Shown here one piece after another: positions 47,597 to 50,573 of a stretch of DNA of 50,573 nucleotides. Each line of letters opens with the position of its first letter. Within the stretch, counting starts at the first letter, position 1. Under the pieces are notes generated by a model. It searched no databases. It saw only the letters and a program-made list of their open reading frames with translations, and had not been told where the DNA came from. The translations under genes were made by a program, and so were the position numbers. The DNA comes from SIG575 sp964474295 (GTDB lineage: Bacteria > Bacillota > Clostridia > Oscillospirales > Acutalibacteraceae), in NCBI GenBank assembly GCA_964474295.1, contig CAYYRN010000008.1, forward strand, positions 1-50,573, read 5' to 3'.

Positions 47597-48097
47597 TTAC
47601 TCATCATTTTCAAGCAATTGTTGAAGCACAGCCAAGCGTGGGTCAACCTGCTTTTTGCAAGTGCATACGCCTTTGTTTAAATTCTTGCCGCACTGCGGAC
47701 AAAGACCTGCACAATCGTCACTGCAGAGAATTTTCGTTGGTAGCGAAAGAAAAATATCCTCAATTGCAAGCGGGTCAACTTCAAAATGGAGATCCTCAAC
47801 AAGCATCAAGTCGTCACTTTCCTCGTTATTGAGCGACAAAACCAAGGTATGGTTAAAGCTGTAATGAAAGCTCTTTTCAAGCTTTTCCGCACAGCGGTCG
47901 CAAAAACCGTCATACCGAAAATCGACATCATACTCTAACGTAACGATTCCCGACGCATTTTTAACAACACCGGCTACCATAACAGGTGTTTTGAATGGAA
48001 AAACGCCGTCGAATTCCTCGTTTGAAAGGTCAATATCGAATTTGAAGTTTTTTTGTTCGCCTACGTTATTGAAAATAGGCTCAAGCTCAATAAACAT
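47597..48097 (-). CDS. DUF177 / YceD family protein
   Basis: A 166-residue YceD protein. It has the family ending with paired Cys motifs, CDRCAEKL near residue 65 and CSDDCAGLCPQCGKNLNKGVC near 125-150, suggestive of zinc binding, and DPRLAVLQQLLEN at the C-terminus. YceD is needed for 23S rRNA accumulation in plants and some bacteria, which fits its constant linkage with rpmF. The ribosome site GAGGTGA precedes the ATG. The promoter lies at 48147-48175. Confidence 0.9.
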   Translation of the reverse strand: MFIELEPIFNNVGEQKNFKFDIDLSNEEFDGVFPFKTPVMVAGVVKNASGIVTLEYDVDFRYDGFCDRCAEKLEKSFHYSFNHTLVLSLNNEESDDLMLVEDLHFEVDPLAIEDIFLSLPTKILCSDDCAGLCPQCGKNLNKGVCTCKKQVDPRLAVLQQLLENDE

Positions 48098-48146
48098 AAT
48101 TCACCTCAGTCAAAGACGAGAATATCTCATCTTTACACGCTTAAAT

Positions 48147-48175
48147 ATTATATACTCGAAGGCACTTTTTGTCAA
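48147..48175 (-). promoter_or_regulatory. Perfect-consensus sigma-A promoter of the yceD-rpmF operon
   Basis: Minus-strand TTGACA (48170-48175), a 17-nt spacer and TATAAT (48147-48152). The early transcript begins with GCGTGTAAAG (48131-48140), the same 10-mer found at the start of the ylxM operon transcript. Confidence 0.88.
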
Positions 48176-48204
48176 GCGGTTTTTCAACTTTTTATCATTT
48201 ATCC

Positions 48205-48237
48205 AAAAAAGCCCACCGTATCCGTGACACAGTGGGC
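48205..48237 (-). terminator. Intrinsic terminator after the P-loop gene
   Basis: Arms GCCCAC and GTGGGC (48211-48216, 48232-48237) with extra pairs inside, followed on the minus strand by six T (48205-48210). Confidence 0.8.
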
Positions 48238-48259
48238 AAATTGATAAAATTACGTCAGC

Positions 48260-48676
48260 TTATGCTTCCTGACAGAACTCGAAAATTTCAGCGGGAAGCT
48301 CGCTCTTATCGGCAGAAATCGTGAAAACAAAATTATGCTTTGTAAGTGCCGAAAGTTCTTCAACCTTTTTGAGGAAAGAAGCAAGCTCATTGTAATCACG
48401 GCTGCCTATGCGAAGCGTTGCATCGATGAGCATATCTGTAATATCGTGGTCGCCTGCGCAAATTCCGCTGAGGAAACCGTAGAAAGCATCAAATCCTTTT
48501 ATTGAATATTCGTTTGCGGATACGAGGCGGGCACGGTAGTTAACCTCTGTTCTGAGCTGAGTACCCTGCTCAACGCAAACAACATTTCCGTCTGATTTCT
48601 CGATAGCATCGTTGACTGCTTGAATCAATTTTTTTGTTTTTCCCGATCCTTTGCGTCCGATTATCAATGTTACCAT
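48260..48676 (-). CDS. Small P-loop NTP-binding protein of unknown function
   Basis: A 138-residue protein with a Walker A motif GRKGSGKT (7-14) at the start and a possible Walker B-like DMLIDATLRIG later. The rest (VVCVEQGTQLRTEVNYRARLVSA, read in two parts; FDAFYGFLSGI) is an alpha/beta domain without a known family. Such proteins are sometimes labelled PilT-like, but it lacks the length and motifs of pilus ATPases. The ATG at 48674-48676 follows GGAG by about 9 nt; a TTG start three codons earlier lies within the ribosome site. It lies 51 nt downstream of pgi, with only a weak hairpin between, so co-transcription is likely. Confidence 0.7.
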   Translation of the reverse strand: MVTLIIGRKGSGKTKKLIQAVNDAIEKSDGNVVCVEQGTQLRTEVNYRARLVSANEYSIKGFDAFYGFLSGICAGDHDITDMLIDATLRIGSRDYNELASFLKKVEELSALTKHNFVFTISADKSELPAEIFEFCQEA

Positions 48677-48727
48677 AAAAAACAACTCCTTTAAACTTTA
48701 TGTAAAGGTCTTAATGACCCTTTTTAC

Positions 48728-50068
48728 TTATTTTCCGAGCCTTTCTTCAAGCTCTTTTTTCATTTCCTCAAATCCTGGTTTGCCGAGAAGTGCGAACATA
48801 TTCTTTTTATAGCTTTCCACACCCGGCTGGTCAAAAGGATTAACTCCGAGAATATAACCGCTTATAGCACAAGCCTTTTCAAAGAAGTAAATAAGCTCGC
48901 CCAAAGCATATTCGTTCATTTCCTCAAGTGAGATTATGCTGTTGGGAACGCTTCCGTCCGTATGAGCAAGGAGCGTACCCTCAAAAGCCTTTCTGTTAAC
49001 AAACGACATTTCCTTATCGGCAAGGAAATTTAATCCGTCAAGGTTTTCGGGATCGGTTCCTATTACATACTCCTTCTGAGGATTTTCAAAGGTTATAACC
49101 GTTTCGGCAAGTTCTCTTTCGCCCTGCTGGATATACTGCCCCATCGAATGCAAATCGGTCGAGAAGACAGCCGATGACGGGAAAATACCTTTATTTTCTT
49201 TTCCCTCACTCTCGCCGAAAAGTTGTTTGAGCCATTCGTTCATCATAGCAAATGAAGGCTCATAGCTGACAAACATTTCGATTTTTTTGCCGTTTCTGTA
49301 AAGAAGATTTCGCATTGCGGCATATCTGTAACAAGCGTTGTTATCGATGTCCGAATCCGAGAAAGCTTCCCTTGCATCCTGCGCACCCTTCATAAGAAGG
49401 TCTATGTCTATACCCGCCGCAGCAATGGGAAGAAGTCCCACAGCGGTAAGAACCGAATATCTTCCGCCGACATCATCGGGAATAACAAAGGTTTTGTAGC
49501 CCTCACGGTCGGCAAGACCTTTAAGAGTACCCTTTTGCTTATCCGTTGTGACGTAAATTCTGCTTTTAGCTTCTTCTTTGCCGTATTTTTCTTCAAGCAA
49601 GGCTTTAAAAACACGAAACGCAATTGCGGGTTCCGTTGTTGTGCCGGATTTTGAAATAACGTTCACGGAAAAATCCTTATCCTTGCAAAGAGCGATAATT
49701 TCATTAAGAGCGGTGGGGCTTATCGAATTGCCCGAAAACAAAATTTGAGGTGTATCTTTAGCAAGAAGATTGTAATTTGTGCTTTTGCAAAATTCGATTG
49801 CTGCCCTTGCACCGAGGTAAGAACCGCCGATGCCTATAACAACAAGCACATCCGAATCTTTTTTGATTTTTTCCGCCGATTTTTTAATTTCCTCAAATTC
49901 ATCTTTGTCGTAATTTACGGGCAAATCCACCCAGCCGAGGAAATCATTGCCTTTGCCCGTTCCGTTGTGAAGCATTTCGTGTGCTTTCACAACTTCTTCA
50001 CGGATAGCTTCAAGTTCTTCTTTTTTAACGAAGCTTTCCGCATATTTGCTGTTAAATTTTAAGTTCAT
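48728..50068 (-). CDS. pgi: Glucose-6-phosphate isomerase
   Basis: A 446-residue PGI, the size of the Gram-positive short form. Motifs include VVIGIGGSYLGARAAIE, VISKSGTTTEPAIAFR, DVGGRYSVLTAVGLLPIA (the family signature) and the C-terminal GVNPFDQPGVESYKKN with the catalytic Lys region. It interconverts glucose-6-phosphate and fructose-6-phosphate in glycolysis. The ribosome site AAGGAGAG precedes the ATG, and the promoter lies at 50098-50126. Confidence 0.97.
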   Translation of the reverse strand: MNLKFNSKYAESFVKKEELEAIREEVVKAHEMLHNGTGKGNDFLGWVDLPVNYDKDEFEEIKKSAEKIKKDSDVLVVIGIGGSYLGARAAIEFCKSTNYNLLAKDTPQILFSGNSISPTALNEIIALCKDKDFSVNVISKSGTTTEPAIAFRVFKALLEEKYGKEEAKSRIYVTTDKQKGTLKGLADREGYKTFVIPDDVGGRYSVLTAVGLLPIAAAGIDIDLLMKGAQDAREAFSDSDIDNNACYRYAAMRNLLYRNGKKIEMFVSYEPSFAMMNEWLKQLFGESEGKENKGIFPSSAVFSTDLHSMGQYIQQGERELAETVITFENPQKEYVIGTDPENLDGLNFLADKEMSFVNRKAFEGTLLAHTDGSVPNSIISLEEMNEYALGELIYFFEKACAISGYILGVNPFDQPGVESYKKNMFALLGKPGFEEMKKELEERLGK

Positions 50069-50097
50069 CTGTTTCTCTCCTTAGTTTTTACATTTCA

Positions 50098-50126
50098 ATT
50101 GTACAATAAAACGCTGTGGTTTGCAA
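50098..50126 (-). promoter_or_regulatory. Sigma-A promoter of pgi
   Basis: Minus-strand TTGCAA (50121-50126), a 17-nt spacer and TACAAT (50098-50103), about 30 nt upstream of the pgi start. Confidence 0.68.
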
Positions 50127-50156
50127 GAGATTTTTGAGATTTTTCACAAAAATTTA

Positions 50157-50573
50157 TTATATTAGCTTTGCAAGGAGCCTTTTGAAAGCAAGAGGTATTT
50201 TTAAAGTATCCGCATTTTCGGGCGAGAGCAATAAATACTCCGCTAATTTTTCACCGTCAAGAGTAAATTCCACAGTGCCGAGCGTCTGACCTTTTTCAAC
50301 AGGTGCGTTTACTTCCACGGCAAGAGAAATTGTCTGCTTGATGTCGCCTGCTTTCCCTTTTTTTACAAGTATAGGTTCGATTTTCGGTATTTCGGGAGTT
50401 ATGAAATCGATTTCGCCTTTTTTCACAATAACATCGGTTATCAGTTTTTTATCGATTTCAGGTGTTACACATTCGTAATTTGAAAATCCCCAATCAAGCA
50501 TTGCTTTTGCACTTTCAAACCTGTCGGTACTGTTTTCGCTGCCCATAACCACGGCAACCAAATGAAGATTTTC
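50157..50573 (-). CDS. dacA: D-alanyl-D-alanine carboxypeptidase (PBP5-type), C-terminal part (cut by window edge)
   Basis: The last 138 or so codons; the gene continues beyond 50573. Upstream of the first in-frame start codon the frame is open with ENLHLVAVVMGSENSTDRFE, the conserved end of the peptidase S11 domain. It is followed by the PBP5 C-terminal beta domain (VKKGEIDFITPEI, NAPVEKGQTLGTVEFTLDG). The expected membrane-anchoring amphipathic tail is short here (LKIPLAFKRLLAKLI). It would remove the terminal D-Ala of stem peptides in peptidoglycan. Assignment to a particular sporulation paralogue (dacB or dacF) cannot be made without the catalytic part. Confidence 0.85.
   Translation of the reverse strand, partial: ENLHLVAVVMGSENSTDRFESAKAMLDWGFSNYECVTPEIDKKLITDVIVKKGEIDFITPEIPKIEPILVKKGKAGDIKQTISLAVEVNAPVEKGQTLGTVEFTLDGEKLAEYLLLSPENADTLKIPLAFKRLLAKLI

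Noticed and set aside
48700..48727. Terminator between pgi and the P-loop gene
   Set aside because: The hairpin AAAGGGTC/GACCTTT is short and followed by only three T before ACAT, so it is at best a weak attenuating site.
1..50573. CRISPR arrays, tRNA or rRNA genes, prophage or insertion sequences with transposase
   Set aside because: Looked for by eye on both strands; no regularly spaced repeats, cloverleaf-like genes, rRNA segments, integrase or transposase frames were found.

Overview
The window looks like chromosome of a low-GC, spore-forming Gram-positive bacterium of the Clostridia, most likely an uncultured Oscillospiraceae/Ruminococcaceae relative. This rests on the gpr-spoIIP pair, the ylxM-ffh-rpsP-khpA-rimM-trmD cluster, an HPr with both His15 and Ser46, a CIRCE site, strong AGGAGG-type ribosome binding sites and many near-consensus TTGACA-17-TATAAT promoters. 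A run of exactly 100 N at 17090-17189 marks a scaffold join, so this is a draft or metagenome assembly. Nearly all genes are on the minus strand. Only rnpB plus a Dabb protein, rpsT, an oxidoreductase plus BNR protein, htpG and one candidate small RNA read on the plus strand.

Layout. 1-5.4 kb: start of pyruvate phosphate dikinase (cut by the window edge), HPr, then the SRP/ribosome-maturation operon ylxM-ffh-rpsP-khpA-DUF308-rimM-trmD. 5.4-9.2 kb: a metallophosphatase and an LCP cell-wall ligase, divergent from the RNase P RNA gene and a Dabb protein. 9.2-12.3 kb: a MITE-like inverted-repeat element, a small membrane protein, spoIIP and gpr, then rpsT. 12.3-19.3 kb: an aromatic amino acid operon tyrA-aroB-[gap]-aroA-aroC-pheA-aroE/aroK-aroQ, which would carry carbon from dehydroquinate formation through chorismate to prephenate and on toward phenylalanine and tyrosine.

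19.3-27.3 kb: an oxidoreductase and a BNR/sialidase-like protein, purC, a sugar isomerase-like TIM barrel, a large secreted repeat protein and an XRE regulator. 27.4-38.2 kb: a candidate small RNA, citrate synthase, then a nine-gene operon led by tmk that runs through two acetyltransferase-like proteins, DJ-1/PfpI, mltG, a U32 protein, a lone fumarase beta subunit, an oxidoreductase and a secreted lipase-like hydrolase. 38.2-50.6 kb: htpG with a CIRCE element, HAD phosphatase, typA, a GPH-type symporter, der, a DUF512 radical SAM protein, rpmF, DUF177, a small P-loop protein, pgi and the end of a D,D-carboxypeptidase.

The most interesting element is the leader of the aromatic operon (19075-19289). 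A perfect consensus promoter is followed by a 24-codon peptide with 7 Phe and 3 Tyr codons, then a strong intrinsic terminator just before tyrA. Segments in and after the peptide can form mutually exclusive protector (9 bp), antiterminator (16 bp) and terminator helices. This is a complete ribosome-mediated attenuator sensing the two end products of the operon.
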